This document shows positions 50,814 to 59,079 of a DNA stretch of 64,000 nucleotides, piece by piece. Numbering within the stretch: position 1 is the first letter of the stretch; each line of letters starts with the position of its first letter. A program made the position numbers and the translations under genes. The stretch is from Brevundimonas sp. (GTDB lineage: Bacteria > Pseudomonadota > Alphaproteobacteria > Caulobacterales > Caulobacteraceae), in NCBI GenBank assembly GCA_003248965.1, contig QFQU01000020.1, positions 3,425 to 67,424 of the forward strand, given 5' to 3'. The notes under the pieces were generated by a model. It ran no database searches. It was not told where the DNA came from and saw only the letters and a program-made list of their open reading frames with translations.

Positions 50814-51770
50814 ATGAGACGACGCGATCTTCTGATCCGGCTGGGCCTGGTCGCCGGCGCAGCGGGCGGGGCCTGGTGGGTGCGCGACCATGTCGTATGG
50901 CGTCGTCCAACGGCGGCGTTCGCGGACGGGCCGACCGATTGGCTGCCTTATGCCGAGGCGCGGGCGACGACCCCCACCCTGGCGTTGAGGGTCAATGGCC
51001 GACCGGTGCGGGCGCTGGTGGATTCGGGCGCGCAATATTCGGCGGTGGATCGGTCGCTGGTGCAGCAACTGGGCCTGACCCATCTGTTCGACATTCCCAT
51101 GGTCGCCTATGGCGTCGGCGGCGGGGCGCAGATGGGAAGAGGCGCGACGCTGGACGTGGCGGTCGGGGCAGGCGGCAAGGCCCTGCGGCTGGATGGACTG
51201 CGCGCCGCGATCCTGGACCTGGGACCGCTGGCGGGCGACGCCGGCCTGGGCGCCGGTTTGATCCTGGGACAGGACGTGCTGGCCGAACTGGTGCTGGAGC
51301 TGGACGCCCAGGCCCGCCGGATGCGGTTCGCGCCACGCGCCGGCTGGACGCCGCCGCCGGCCCTGACCGCCTTGCCCGTGCGGCGCGCGGGTCGGGCGCT
51401 GCAGACGATGATCACGGTCGAGGGCGCGACGGTGGAGGCGGTGGTGGACACCGGCGCCTCGGCCCTTCTGGCCCTGACGCGAGACGCGGCCCAGGGCGTC
51501 GGTCTGCTGGACGGGCGCGAGCGGCGGGCCGGCCGCAGCATCGTCCTGGGCGGGATGATCCGGGCCGAGACGGTTCGCGTCCGGACCCTGACCATCGGCG
51601 ACGAACTGTACCGTCGGGCCGAGGTGGCCATCTATGAGGATGTGCCCGTGCCCGGTTTTCCACGCGCCCTGGTCGGCATGGCCGCCTTCGCCGAGCGTCG
51701 CATGGCGATGGACCTGAGCCGGCCGGGCCTGTGGAGCGAACGGCCGCTGGATCTTACGGTCGGGTCCTGA
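50814..51770 (+). CDS. retropepsin-like aspartic protease, periplasmic
   Basis: 318 residues from ATG 50814 (AGGGG upstream). N-terminal RRRDLLIRLGLVAGAAGGAWW looks like a Tat or membrane-anchor signal. Two aspartic protease half-sites are present in one chain: VRALVDSGAQYSAVD near residue 66 and VEAVVDTGASALLALT near residue 210, each with the D-S/T-G triad, followed by hydrophobic flap strands (FGLILGQDVLAEL type). Duplicated retropepsin domains suggest an intramolecular pair. Substrate unknown. Confidence 0.85.
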   Translation: MRRRDLLIRLGLVAGAAGGAWWVRDHVVWRRPTAAFADGPTDWLPYAEARATTPTLALRVNGRPVRALVDSGAQYSAVDRSLVQQLGLTHLFDIPMVAYGVGGGAQMGRGATLDVAVGAGGKALRLDGLRAAILDLGPLAGDAGLGAGLILGQDVLAELVLELDAQARRMRFAPRAGWTPPPALTALPVRRAGRALQTMITVEGATVEAVVDTGASALLALTRDAAQGVGLLDGRERRAGRSIVLGGMIRAETVRVRTLTIGDELYRRAEVAIYEDVPVPGFPRALVGMAAFAERRMAMDLSRPGLWSERPLDLTVGS

Positions 51771-51776
51771 TCCCCA

Positions 51777-53414
51777 TCACCCCGCCAGGGCGGCGTCCAC
51801 GACCGCCCTGGCCTCGGCCTGGACCGCCGCCAGGTGGTCGGCGCCAAGGAAGGATTCGGCGTAGATCTTATAGACGTCCTCGGTGCCCGAAGGGCGGGCG
51901 GCGAACCAGGCGTCCCGGGTCACGACCTTCAGTCCGCCGATGGGTTCGCCGTTGCCGGGCGCCGTGGTCAGGATATCGACGATGGGCTGACCGGCCAGGG
52001 CGGTTGCGGTCACGTCGGCGGGCGACAGGGCGGCCAGGCGCGCCTTCTGCGCCCGCGTCGCGGGGGCGTCCATCCGGGCGTAGGCGGGCGCGCCGTATCG
52101 GTCGGTCAGGTCGGCGTAGAGGCGGCTGGCGCTCTGGCCCGTGCGACCCTGGATCTCGGCCGCCAGCAGACACAGCAAAAGCCCGTCCTTGTCGGTTGTC
52201 CAGACCGTGCCGTCGCGCCGCAGGAAGGACGCTCCGGCCGACTCCTCGCCGCCGAACCCGACCGAGCCGTCCAGCAGGCCCGGCACGAAATGTTTGAAAC
52301 CCACCGGCGTCTCCACCAGCCGGCGGCCCAGGCCCGCGACCACCCGGTCGATCATGGAAGAGGACACCAGCGTCTTGCCGACCCCGACCTGCGCCCCCCA
52401 GCCAGGCCGGTTCTGGAACAGATAGGCGATGGCGGCCGCCAGGAAGTGGTTGGGGTTCATCAGTCCGCCGTCGGGGGTGACGATCCCGTGCCGGTCGGCG
52501 TCCGCGTCATTGCCGAAGGCCAGATCGTAGCGCGCCTGCCCCTGCATCATGCCGATCAGATTGGCCATGGCCGCGGGCGACGAACAGTCCATGCGAATCT
52601 TGCCGTCCGTATCCAGCGGCATGAAGGCCCAGCGCGGATCGACCGTCTGGTTGACGACCGTCAGGTCCAGGCCATGCCGCTCGGCGATCGCGCCCCAATA
52701 GGCGACGGCCGCGCCGCCCAGGGGATCGGCGGCGATCCGCACGCCGGCCTCGCGCACGACGTCCAGGTCCAGCGCGCTGGGCAGGTCGTCGACGTAGGCG
52801 GCCAGGAAGTCGAACCGGCCGGCCGTCGCATAGGCCTGGGCGAACGGGACGCGGCGCACCTCGGTCAGGCCGCCCTCGATCAACTGGTTGGCGCGGGCGG
52901 CGATGGCGGCGGTGGCCTCGCTCCCGGCCGGGCCGCCCGAGGGAGGATTGTATTTGATGCCGCCGTCGCGGGGCGGATTGTGCGACGGGGTGATCAGGAC
53001 GCCGTCGGCCTGACGTGTGTTAGCCCGATTGTGGGTCAATATGGCGTGGGACACAGCGGGGGTGGGGGTGAAGCCGTCGCGGGCGTCGATCAGCACCTGA
53101 ACGCCATTGGCGACCAGCACCTCCAGCGTGGAGCGGAAGGCCGGTTCGGACAGGGCGTGGGTGTCGCGCCCCAGGAACAGAGGACCGTCGATCCTCTGCG
53201 CTGCGCGGTATTCGGCGACCGCCTGGGCGATGGCCAGGATGTGGGCCTGGTTGAAGGCGCCGTCCAGACTGGACCCCCGGTGGCCCGAGGTGCCGAAGAC
53301 GACCCGCTGCTGGGGTTCGGCCATGTCGGGCCGCACGGCCTCATAGGCGGCGAGCAGGGCGTCCAGGTCGATCAGGTCTTCGGGGCGGGCCGTCCGGCCG
53401 GCGCGTTCGTGCAT
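51777..53414 (-). CDS. pgm: phosphoglucomutase (alpha-D-glucose phosphate-specific)
   Basis: 545 residues. QQRVVFGTSGHRGSSLDGAFN at the start, phosphoserine loop VLITPSHNPPRDGG, metal loop LAFGNDADADRHGIV, sugar loop GFGGEESAGASFLRRDG, and phosphate-binding ARPSGTEDVYKIYAESF. All active-site loops intact. Interconverts glucose-1- and glucose-6-phosphate for glycogen and surface sugar synthesis. Single gene, convergent with the protease gene. Confidence 0.97.
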   Translation of the reverse strand: MHERAGRTARPEDLIDLDALLAAYEAVRPDMAEPQQRVVFGTSGHRGSSLDGAFNQAHILAIAQAVAEYRAAQRIDGPLFLGRDTHALSEPAFRSTLEVLVANGVQVLIDARDGFTPTPAVSHAILTHNRANTRQADGVLITPSHNPPRDGGIKYNPPSGGPAGSEATAAIAARANQLIEGGLTEVRRVPFAQAYATAGRFDFLAAYVDDLPSALDLDVVREAGVRIAADPLGGAAVAYWGAIAERHGLDLTVVNQTVDPRWAFMPLDTDGKIRMDCSSPAAMANLIGMMQGQARYDLAFGNDADADRHGIVTPDGGLMNPNHFLAAAIAYLFQNRPGWGAQVGVGKTLVSSSMIDRVVAGLGRRLVETPVGFKHFVPGLLDGSVGFGGEESAGASFLRRDGTVWTTDKDGLLLCLLAAEIQGRTGQSASRLYADLTDRYGAPAYARMDAPATRAQKARLAALSPADVTATALAGQPIVDILTTAPGNGEPIGGLKVVTRDAWFAARPSGTEDVYKIYAESFLGADHLAAVQAEARAVVDAALAG

Positions 53415-53443
53415 CGTCAGTCAATCGTTGGAAAAGGGGCGGC

Positions 53444-54295
53444 TCAGGCGCCGCTGAAGGTGTCGCAGGACGCGGGATCGCCCGACTGATAGCCGCGCTG
53501 AAGCCATTCGACCCGCTGGGCCGAGGAGCCGTGGGTGAAGCTTTCGGGCGAGACCCGGCCGCCGGCGCGGCGTTGCAGGGTGTCGTCGCCGATGGCCTGG
53601 GCGGTCTTCATGCCTTCCTCGATGTCGCCGGGCTCCAGCGCCACCTTGCCGTTCGACACGGCGGCGGCGTTCTTGGCCCAGACGCCGGCGTAGCAGTCGG
53701 CCTGAAGCTCCAGCGCCACGGAATACTGGTTGGCCTCGCCCTGACCGCGCGCGCGTTGCTGGGCGCGGCGGACCTGTTCGGACGTGCCGGTCAGGGTCTG
53801 GACGTGATGGCCGAACTCATGGGCGATGACATAGGCGCGGGCGAAGTCGGCGCCCGATGCGCCCAACTGGCTCTCCATCTCCTGCCAGAAGCCCAGGTCC
53901 AGATAGACCGTCTGATCGTTGGGGCAGTAGAAGGGGCCCATGGCCGACTGGCCCATGCCGCAGCCGGTCGGGGTGCCCTGTTCGTAGATCACGACCTTGG
54001 GCGGGGTATAGCCGCGCAGCTTCTGCGACCAGACATCGTTGACGTTGGCGCCGATGACATCGACGAAGCGGCCGGCCTGATCCTGGGGCGTGCCGACCTT
54101 GCCTTGCTGTTCGGTGGCGCCGACGCCGCCCATCTGGCTGGCCAGTTGGGTCGTGGTGGACGGGTCGATGCCGAAGACGAAATAGCCGATCAGGGCCAAT
54201 ATGCCGACGCCGATGCCGCCGCCTGCGATGGCGCCGCCGCCCAGTCCGCGCCGATCCTCGACCCCGCCGCCTGTCCGTCCGTCTTGCCAGCGCAT
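53444..54295 (-). CDS. YpfJ-type neutral zinc metallopeptidase
   Basis: 283 residues. N-terminal MRWQDGRTGGGVEDRRG and a single membrane helix (GILALIGYFVFG), then a periplasmic domain with the Zn motif AYVIAHEFGHHVQTL and the downstream ALELQADCYAGVW carrying the third ligand region. Matches the YpfJ/zinc-metallopeptidase family. Catalytic residues intact; role in envelope proteolysis is inferred. Confidence 0.9.
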   Translation of the reverse strand: MRWQDGRTGGGVEDRRGLGGGAIAGGGIGVGILALIGYFVFGIDPSTTTQLASQMGGVGATEQQGKVGTPQDQAGRFVDVIGANVNDVWSQKLRGYTPPKVVIYEQGTPTGCGMGQSAMGPFYCPNDQTVYLDLGFWQEMESQLGASGADFARAYVIAHEFGHHVQTLTGTSEQVRRAQQRARGQGEANQYSVALELQADCYAGVWAKNAAAVSNGKVALEPGDIEEGMKTAQAIGDDTLQRRAGGRVSPESFTHGSSAQRVEWLQRGYQSGDPASCDTFSGA

Positions 54296-54360
54296 GATCG
54301 CTCCTCTCCCTTCGTTCCGCCCAAGCTAGGCCTGAACGCGGGGGGAAGGGAAGAGATGCG

Positions 54361-54762
54361 TCAGGGTTTGCGATCCAGCCAGGCGTCGATCTGGCCGAAT
54401 CCTTGCGCGGCCGCCTGGCCGCGGGCGGCCGTCGCCTGGCGCAGGGCGCGTTCCTGCTCGGGGCTGTAGAGCGGGCGGATCGGTCCGGTCGATGTCGGCG
54501 GCGTTGCGGCCTGGCGCGCGGCCTCCAGATCGCGCAGGCGCGACTGGGTCTCGGTCTGCTGGCTGGCGGCCAGGGCGGCGCCGGCCTGGGCCTGGGCGCG
54601 CAGCCGCTCGGTCTCGTAGCGGTGCTGATCGGCGATGGCCGCCGGCGCGCCGCCGACATAGGGGACGTAGGGCGCGCCATAGGGATTGGGCGCAGGTGGG
54701 ACCTGCGCCGCGACCGGCGTCGCCGCAGCAGCCAGGACCGACAGGATCAGGACCTTCCTCAT
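54361..54762 (-). CDS. secreted Ala/Gln-rich hypothetical protein
   Basis: 133 residues from ATG 54762, with a clear signal peptide (VLILSVLAAAATPVAAQ). The mature part is Pro/Tyr-rich at first (NPYGAPYVPYVGG), then a helical, possibly coiled-coil stretch (RYETERLRAQAQAGAALAA). No known domain recognised. It ends 65 bases upstream of the YpfJ gene start and could be co-transcribed. Confidence 0.7.
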   Translation of the reverse strand: MRKVLILSVLAAAATPVAAQVPPAPNPYGAPYVPYVGGAPAAIADQHRYETERLRAQAQAGAALAASQQTETQSRLRDLEAARQAATPPTSTGPIRPLYSPEQERALRQATAARGQAAAQGFGQIDAWLDRKP

Positions 54763-54885
54763 GATCCCGACATGGGGCCGAGGACGGCTTGCGCCAAGCG
54801 GAGCCGCGCCGCTTTTCGGCGGGGGCTGGCCCACCTTAAGTTCCGGGTTCGTCCTGCGCAGGGCTCGGAACGACGCCCGGCATGT

Positions 54886-55536
54886 TCAGGGCATGGCCCA
54901 GACGGAGGACCGCTTGATCTCCTGGTCCTCCAGCTCCCGCGTCGTGGGCACCCGGTATTCGGCGAGGAAATCCAGGCCCGTGCGCGGGAAATAGGTGCGG
55001 CCCGGGTCGCCGATCAGGACGCGCGTCCCCCTGGCCCGCGCCTGGGCCAGCCAGGCCAGGATGGCCTCGGTCATCGGGCGTTCGTAGCAGATGTCGCCGG
55101 CGCAGATGACCTCGACGTCGGGCGTGGCGCTGTCCAGCAGGTCGGTCTGGGTGAAGGCCAGCGCCACGCCGTTGGCCTGGGCGTTGGCGGCGACGGCGGC
55201 CTGGCAGAAGGGGTCGATGTCGGCGCACAGGACCGAGGCTGCGCCCGCCTTCATCGCCGCGACGCCGACCAGGCCCGAACCGGCGGCGAAGTCCAGCACC
55301 CGTTTGCCGGCGACCTCGTGCGGATGGTCCAGGAGGTAGCGGCTCAGCGCCTGACCGCCCGCCCAGGCGAAGGCCCAGAAGGGCGGCGGCACGCCCATTT
55401 CACCCAGCTCCTCCTCGGTCAGGCGCCAGATCGGGGTGATCTCGTCGGCCAGCCAAAGGGAAATCTCGGGCGCATGCGGCACGGGCTGCAGCCGGGTGTG
55501 GCTGCGGATGAAGGCGGCGGGATCGGAGACGGTCAC
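54886..55536 (-). CDS. class I SAM-dependent methyltransferase (ETFB lysine methyltransferase-like)
   Basis: 216 residues from GTG 55536. FWAFAWAGGQALSRYLLDHP precedes the SAM motif VLDFAAGSGLVGVAAMKAGA, then LCADIDPFCQAAVAANAQANG and AGDICYERPMTEAILAWL. This order is that of the METTL20/ETFB lysine methyltransferase and Nnt1-like family. It probably methylates a protein lysine. The GTG start overlaps the desaturase stop by four bases, so translation is coupled. Confidence 0.85.
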   Translation of the reverse strand: MTVSDPAAFIRSHTRLQPVPHAPEISLWLADEITPIWRLTEEELGEMGVPPPFWAFAWAGGQALSRYLLDHPHEVAGKRVLDFAAGSGLVGVAAMKAGAASVLCADIDPFCQAAVAANAQANGVALAFTQTDLLDSATPDVEVICAGDICYERPMTEAILAWLAQARARGTRVLIGDPGRTYFPRTGLDFLAEYRVPTTRELEDQEIKRSSVWAMP

Positions 55537-56504
55537 GGGGCGGGGCGCGTCGTCACGGTTCGCAGCACGTCCAGATAGCCGGGCGCCACCTCCATCGCCT
55601 TTCCCTGGGGCCTGGCGTGCACGGCGCGGTGCAGGGCCGGCAGCTTCCAGCAGGGGACATGCATGAACAGATGATGCTCGGCGTGGAAATTGACCCAATA
55701 GGGGGCGATGAAGGCGCGCTCCCACCAGCGGGCGCGAGTGGTGCGGGCGGCGCGAAAGGCGTAATCGGTTCCGCCCTCGACACAGGCGTGTTCGGCGATG
55801 TTCCTCAGTCGCGTCACCATCGGGAACCAGGTCGCCATCGGCAAGAGCCAAAGCACGAAGAAAGCCCACCACAGGCCGACGGCGACGAATCCGGCCAGCA
55901 GCAGGAGGTTGACGATCAGGAAGGGCAGGACGGACCGACCCGTGACGATGGACTCATAGTCATGGGCGGCCTCGATCATTCCCTTTGCGCCGCCGCCCTC
56001 CGGGCGATTTGAGCGTGCCTGGGCCAGGGGCAGGAGAATCCGCTGTTTGAAGAAGGTCTTGCCCGTCAGGTCGCGGATCAGCTTGCGCCGCAGGGAGGCG
56101 GGCGTGACGGGGAAGGGCGCCGACAGCATCCGGTCCGGGTCCTCGGGCTGCTGGACGAAGCGGTGATGGCGCAGGTGATAGGGGCGATAGACCTTCAGAC
56201 TGGCGCCGATCGGCACGGCGCACAGCCAGTGACCGAGGAAATCGTTCAAGCGCGCGTTTCTGGACAGGCCGCCGTGCGCCGCCTCGTGCATCAATATGGC
56301 CAGGCCCAGTTGGCGTGTGCCGACGATCATCACGCACAGCGGGATCAGCCAGGGAAGGACGACGCCCGCCGTCACGGCCAGGGCGATCACCGCCCAGCAA
56401 TGCAGCACCAGCAGCGGCCCGACCCAGGCGGATCGGCTCTGGAACGGACGCCACTCCTGGGGCGTGAACAGGGTCGCAGGCGCGATGCGCGGGGCGGCGG
56501 GCAT
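55533..56504 (-). CDS. membrane fatty acid desaturase
   Basis: 323 residues with about four membrane helices. Three di-iron His boxes are complete: HEAAH (MHEAAHGGLS), HLRHHR (PYHLRHHRFVQ) and HAEHH (NFHAEHHLFMH). It introduces double bonds into lipid acyl chains or related substrates using oxygen. The coupled methyltransferase is an unusual partner. Confidence 0.9.
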   Translation of the reverse strand: MPAAPRIAPATLFTPQEWRPFQSRSAWVGPLLVLHCWAVIALAVTAGVVLPWLIPLCVMIVGTRQLGLAILMHEAAHGGLSRNARLNDFLGHWLCAVPIGASLKVYRPYHLRHHRFVQQPEDPDRMLSAPFPVTPASLRRKLIRDLTGKTFFKQRILLPLAQARSNRPEGGGAKGMIEAAHDYESIVTGRSVLPFLIVNLLLLAGFVAVGLWWAFFVLWLLPMATWFPMVTRLRNIAEHACVEGGTDYAFRAARTTRARWWERAFIAPYWVNFHAEHHLFMHVPCWKLPALHRAVHARPQGKAMEVAPGYLDVLRTVTTRPAP

Positions 56505-56562
56505 GGCGTCAGTCTAACCTCAAGCCCGACTGGCGAACAGTCGTGCGAAGATGTGGGGCGCG

Positions 56563-56617
56563 CCTGACATAAAGTCAGGTTGACATGACATTTCTACTGT
56601 GTCAGGTTCGCCTTACA
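56563..56617 (+). promoter_or_regulatory. candidate XRE operator and promoter, copy 1
   Basis: Palindrome CTGAC-N5-GTCAG (56564-56578) is followed by a further GTCAG-N5-CCTTACA (56601-56617) just before the membrane-protein/XRE operon. The same elements recur before the hydrolase gene at 57232-57259. Confidence 0.5.
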
Positions 56618-56633
56618 CAAACGGGAGGTCGCC

Positions 56634-57038
56634 ATGTTGGCTCTGGGTAAATCGAAGACGCAGGCGGGGCGGCGGTATGTGATCCGCACCCTGGCGTTCA
56701 TGGGCGGCTATCTGGCTGTCAACACCGCCGCCATCTTCGGGGCGTTCGACGACATTCGCAGCCCGGTCGCGGCCTGGGCCCTGGCCCTGGTGGTCGCCGC
56801 GCCGGTCGCGGGTCAGATCTGGGCGACCCTGGCCCTGATGAAGGAATCCGACGAATTCGTGCGCGCCCTGATCGCCAAACAGTTCATCGTCTCCGCCGGC
56901 GTGGCCATGGCCCTGTTCTCGGCCTGGGGTTTCGGCGAAAGCTACGCTGGCGCGCCCCACGCCCAGGGTTGGCTGATCTATCCGCTCTTCTGGGCTGTCT
57001 ATGGCGTGGTGTCGCCCTTCATCCGGAGCAGCCGATGA
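56634..57038 (+). CDS. small multi-pass membrane protein paired with XRE regulator
   Basis: 134 residues with about four hydrophobic segments (LAFMGGYLAVNTAAIFGAF, WALALVVAAPVAGQIWATL, FIVSAGVAMALFSAWGF, LIYPLFWAVYGVVSPFI). ATG 56634 has GGGAGG upstream. Its stop overlaps the XRE start by four bases. Such membrane-protein plus minimal XRE pairs occur widely and the membrane protein may sense a signal for the regulator; its function is unknown. Confidence 0.8.
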   Translation: MLALGKSKTQAGRRYVIRTLAFMGGYLAVNTAAIFGAFDDIRSPVAAWALALVVAAPVAGQIWATLALMKESDEFVRALIAKQFIVSAGVAMALFSAWGFGESYAGAPHAQGWLIYPLFWAVYGVVSPFIRSSR

Positions 57039-57235
57039 AGAATCGCCTGAAATTGTTGCGGGTCGAGCGCGGCTGGACCCAGGAACAGCTGGGCCAGGCG
57101 CTGGGCGTCTCCCGCCAGGCGGTGATCGCGCTGGAGACCGAACGGCACGATCCGTCGCTGGACCTGGCCTACCGCATCGCCGCCGTTTTCGAGCGACCGG
57201 TGGAAGACATCTTCGACAACCCGCATTCGGGCTGA
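57035..57235 (+). CDS. minimal XRE-family helix-turn-helix regulator
   Basis: 66 residues, only a DNA-binding domain: LKLLRVERGWTQEQLGQALGVSRQAVIALETERHDPSLD-type HTH (recognition helix SRQAVIALE), ending VEDIFDN. It resembles the small YozG-like regulators. Translationally coupled to the membrane protein. Palindromes before its operon and before the downstream hydrolase gene suggest it controls both. Confidence 0.92.
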   Translation: MKNRLKLLRVERGWTQEQLGQALGVSRQAVIALETERHDPSLDLAYRIAAVFERPVEDIFDNPHSG

Positions 57236-57259
57236 CCAAAAAGTCAGAATAACCTTACA
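57232..57259 (+). promoter_or_regulatory. candidate XRE operator and promoter, copy 2
   Basis: CTGAC-N6-GTCAG (57232-57247) overlaps the end of the XRE gene, followed directly by AATAA-CCTTACA (57248-57259), matching copy 1 in GTCAG-N5-CCTTACA. It stands 14 bases before the hydrolase start. Confidence 0.5.
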
Positions 57260-57272
57260 ATTGGAGACGACC

Positions 57273-58196
57273 ATGATGAACGTGCGTAATCGCGCGCGGC
57301 CGATGCTGCGCGCCCTGTTCTTCGCTTCCGCCCTGGCCATGACCGCCGCTGCCGGGGCGGCGGCGGCCGAACCGGCGACGGCTGCGGCGCCCTTCGTCTC
57401 GGACCGGTTGTCGGTCGAGGTCGTCGGCCAGGGGTCAGACGTGATCCTGATTCCCGGCCTGGCCTCCTCGCGCGAGGTTTGGCGGGCGACGGCGGATCGG
57501 CTGAAGGCGAACCACCGGGTGCATCTGGTGCAGTTGTCGGGCTTCGCCGGCCAGGCCTGGACACACGGCGACGGCGCCTTCGTCCAGCCCGAGGTGGCCG
57601 AACTGGCGCGCTACATCCGCCAGTCGGGCCTCGTCCGTCCGGCGGTGATCGGCCATTCGATGGGCGGGCTCAGCGGTCTCATGCTGGCGCAGCAGCACCC
57701 CGAACTGGTCGGGCGGTTGATGACGGTCGATTCCCTGCCCTTCTACAGCGCCCTGTTCGGACCGACGGCGACGGCCGAGACGGCGCGGCCGTTCGCGGAC
57801 CAGGCGGCGGCGCAGATTCTGGGCGCCGACGCCACGGCCTATCGCGCCCAGCAGACGGCCGCCGCCCAGGGCCTGTCGCGCGACCCGGCGGAACAGGCCC
57901 GCATCGTCGACTGGTCAATGGCCAGCGACCGCCACGCCGTCGCCGCCGCGATCCGCGACGTCATGACCACCGACGCCCGGCCAGGGCTGGCGGCCATGAC
58001 GACCCCGGTCACCGCCCTCTACGCCGCCGACGCCGACGGCGGCGCGCCCGCAGCCGTGGCCGACGCGATGTGGACGCGCGAATATTCCACCCTGCCAGGC
58101 GCGACCCTGACGCGGGTGGACGGCAGCCGTCATTTCATCATGGCCGATCAGCCCCGGCGGTTCGCCGAGGCCGTGGACCGTTTCCTGGCGGACTGA
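57273..58196 (+). CDS. secreted alpha/beta hydrolase
   Basis: 307 residues from ATG 57273 (GGAG upstream). Signal peptide (LFFASALAMTAAAGAAAAEP), oxyanion region VILIPGLASSREVW, nucleophile elbow AVIGHSMGGLSGLMLAQ, acid in ALYAADADGG region and His in DGSRHFIMADQPRRF. Periplasmic esterase or related enzyme; substrate unknown. It sits after the XRE operon and shares its operator motif, so it may be the regulated target. Confidence 0.88.
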   Translation: MMNVRNRARPMLRALFFASALAMTAAAGAAAAEPATAAAPFVSDRLSVEVVGQGSDVILIPGLASSREVWRATADRLKANHRVHLVQLSGFAGQAWTHGDGAFVQPEVAELARYIRQSGLVRPAVIGHSMGGLSGLMLAQQHPELVGRLMTVDSLPFYSALFGPTATAETARPFADQAAAQILGADATAYRAQQTAAAQGLSRDPAEQARIVDWSMASDRHAVAAAIRDVMTTDARPGLAAMTTPVTALYAADADGGAPAAVADAMWTREYSTLPGATLTRVDGSRHFIMADQPRRFAEAVDRFLAD

Positions 58197-58205
58197 TCCG
58201 ACCGA

Positions 58206-59027
58206 TCAGCCGTTGGTCGGCGTCACATCCCCCGCCTTGACCGGCGCGCCGCCGAACTGGTCGGCGTAGGCGGGGGCCAGCAGGGTGCGGAAGGCCGACT
58301 GCGGCAGGGCGATCCAGTAGTCGCCGTCCGAATGCGGCCCGATCTGATAGGAATCGAGCAGGAAGGTGATCCCGCCGATCTTGCCCGGCTCGGACCCCGG
58401 CGTCAGGATGAAGGGCGTGGCCGAGGCCTTGGGGCAGGTCCACATCTTGCCGCCCAGGGTCGCCGGCTCCGAGCCCGGCGAGCGGGCCTGTTTGGCGGCG
58501 TTGGCGGCGGCGCACAGGGCCTTGTCCAGGGCGACCGTATCCGGCCCCGCGCGGAACAGGTCGGCGAAGCCCAGCGGGCGTTTGACCGTCTTGTCCCAGA
58601 TGACCCCGCAATAGGTGACGTTGGGATGGGCGCCGCCCGTGTCCTCGAAATTGGTGCGGGCCAGGCTGATCAGCTTGGGCGTTTCGCCGCCCGGCGAATA
58701 GGTGACGGTGCGCTCATACGGACGATCGCCGCCCCCGGCCTCGCTGAGATCGGCCTGGGCGCCCTCGGCGAACTGGCCCAGTTCGCGCACCCCGGCGTCG
58801 TACAGGGCCCCGCGCAGGCCGGGCGCGGTCTTGACCCCCTCTGGCAGGGTCAGTTTGACGGTGGCGTAGGGCGTCTTGGCGTCATAGGCTAGGGGTCCGT
58901 CCACGGCGGCGGCGGGCGGGGGCGTCGGCTGGGCGGGCTTGGCCTTGTCCTCGCGGCGCTGGCAGGCGGCCAGGGTCGCGGCGATGGCGACGGTGGTCAG
59001 CAGGATCTTTGCGGGGGAGGAGCGCAT
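58206..59027 (-). CDS. DUF3298/DUF4163-like lipoprotein
   Basis: 273 residues with a lipobox (AIAATLAACQRRED; Cys lipidation). The mature part resembles RsiV/DUF3298-type domains: PYATVKLTLPEG, RPYERTVTYSPGGE.. and DGDYWIALPQSAFRTLLAP. Probably a periplasmic lipoprotein binding peptidoglycan fragments or an enzyme such as lysozyme. Family call is moderately secure. Confidence 0.7.
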   Translation of the reverse strand: MRSSPAKILLTTVAIAATLAACQRREDKAKPAQPTPPPAAAVDGPLAYDAKTPYATVKLTLPEGVKTAPGLRGALYDAGVRELGQFAEGAQADLSEAGGGDRPYERTVTYSPGGETPKLISLARTNFEDTGGAHPNVTYCGVIWDKTVKRPLGFADLFRAGPDTVALDKALCAAANAAKQARSPGSEPATLGGKMWTCPKASATPFILTPGSEPGKIGGITFLLDSYQIGPHSDGDYWIALPQSAFRTLLAPAYADQFGGAPVKAGDVTPTNG

Positions 59028-59079
59028 GCTTTTCAGTTCCTATCGCGGGGCGCGTCGGGGGACGCTGGGAAGGGTGACG

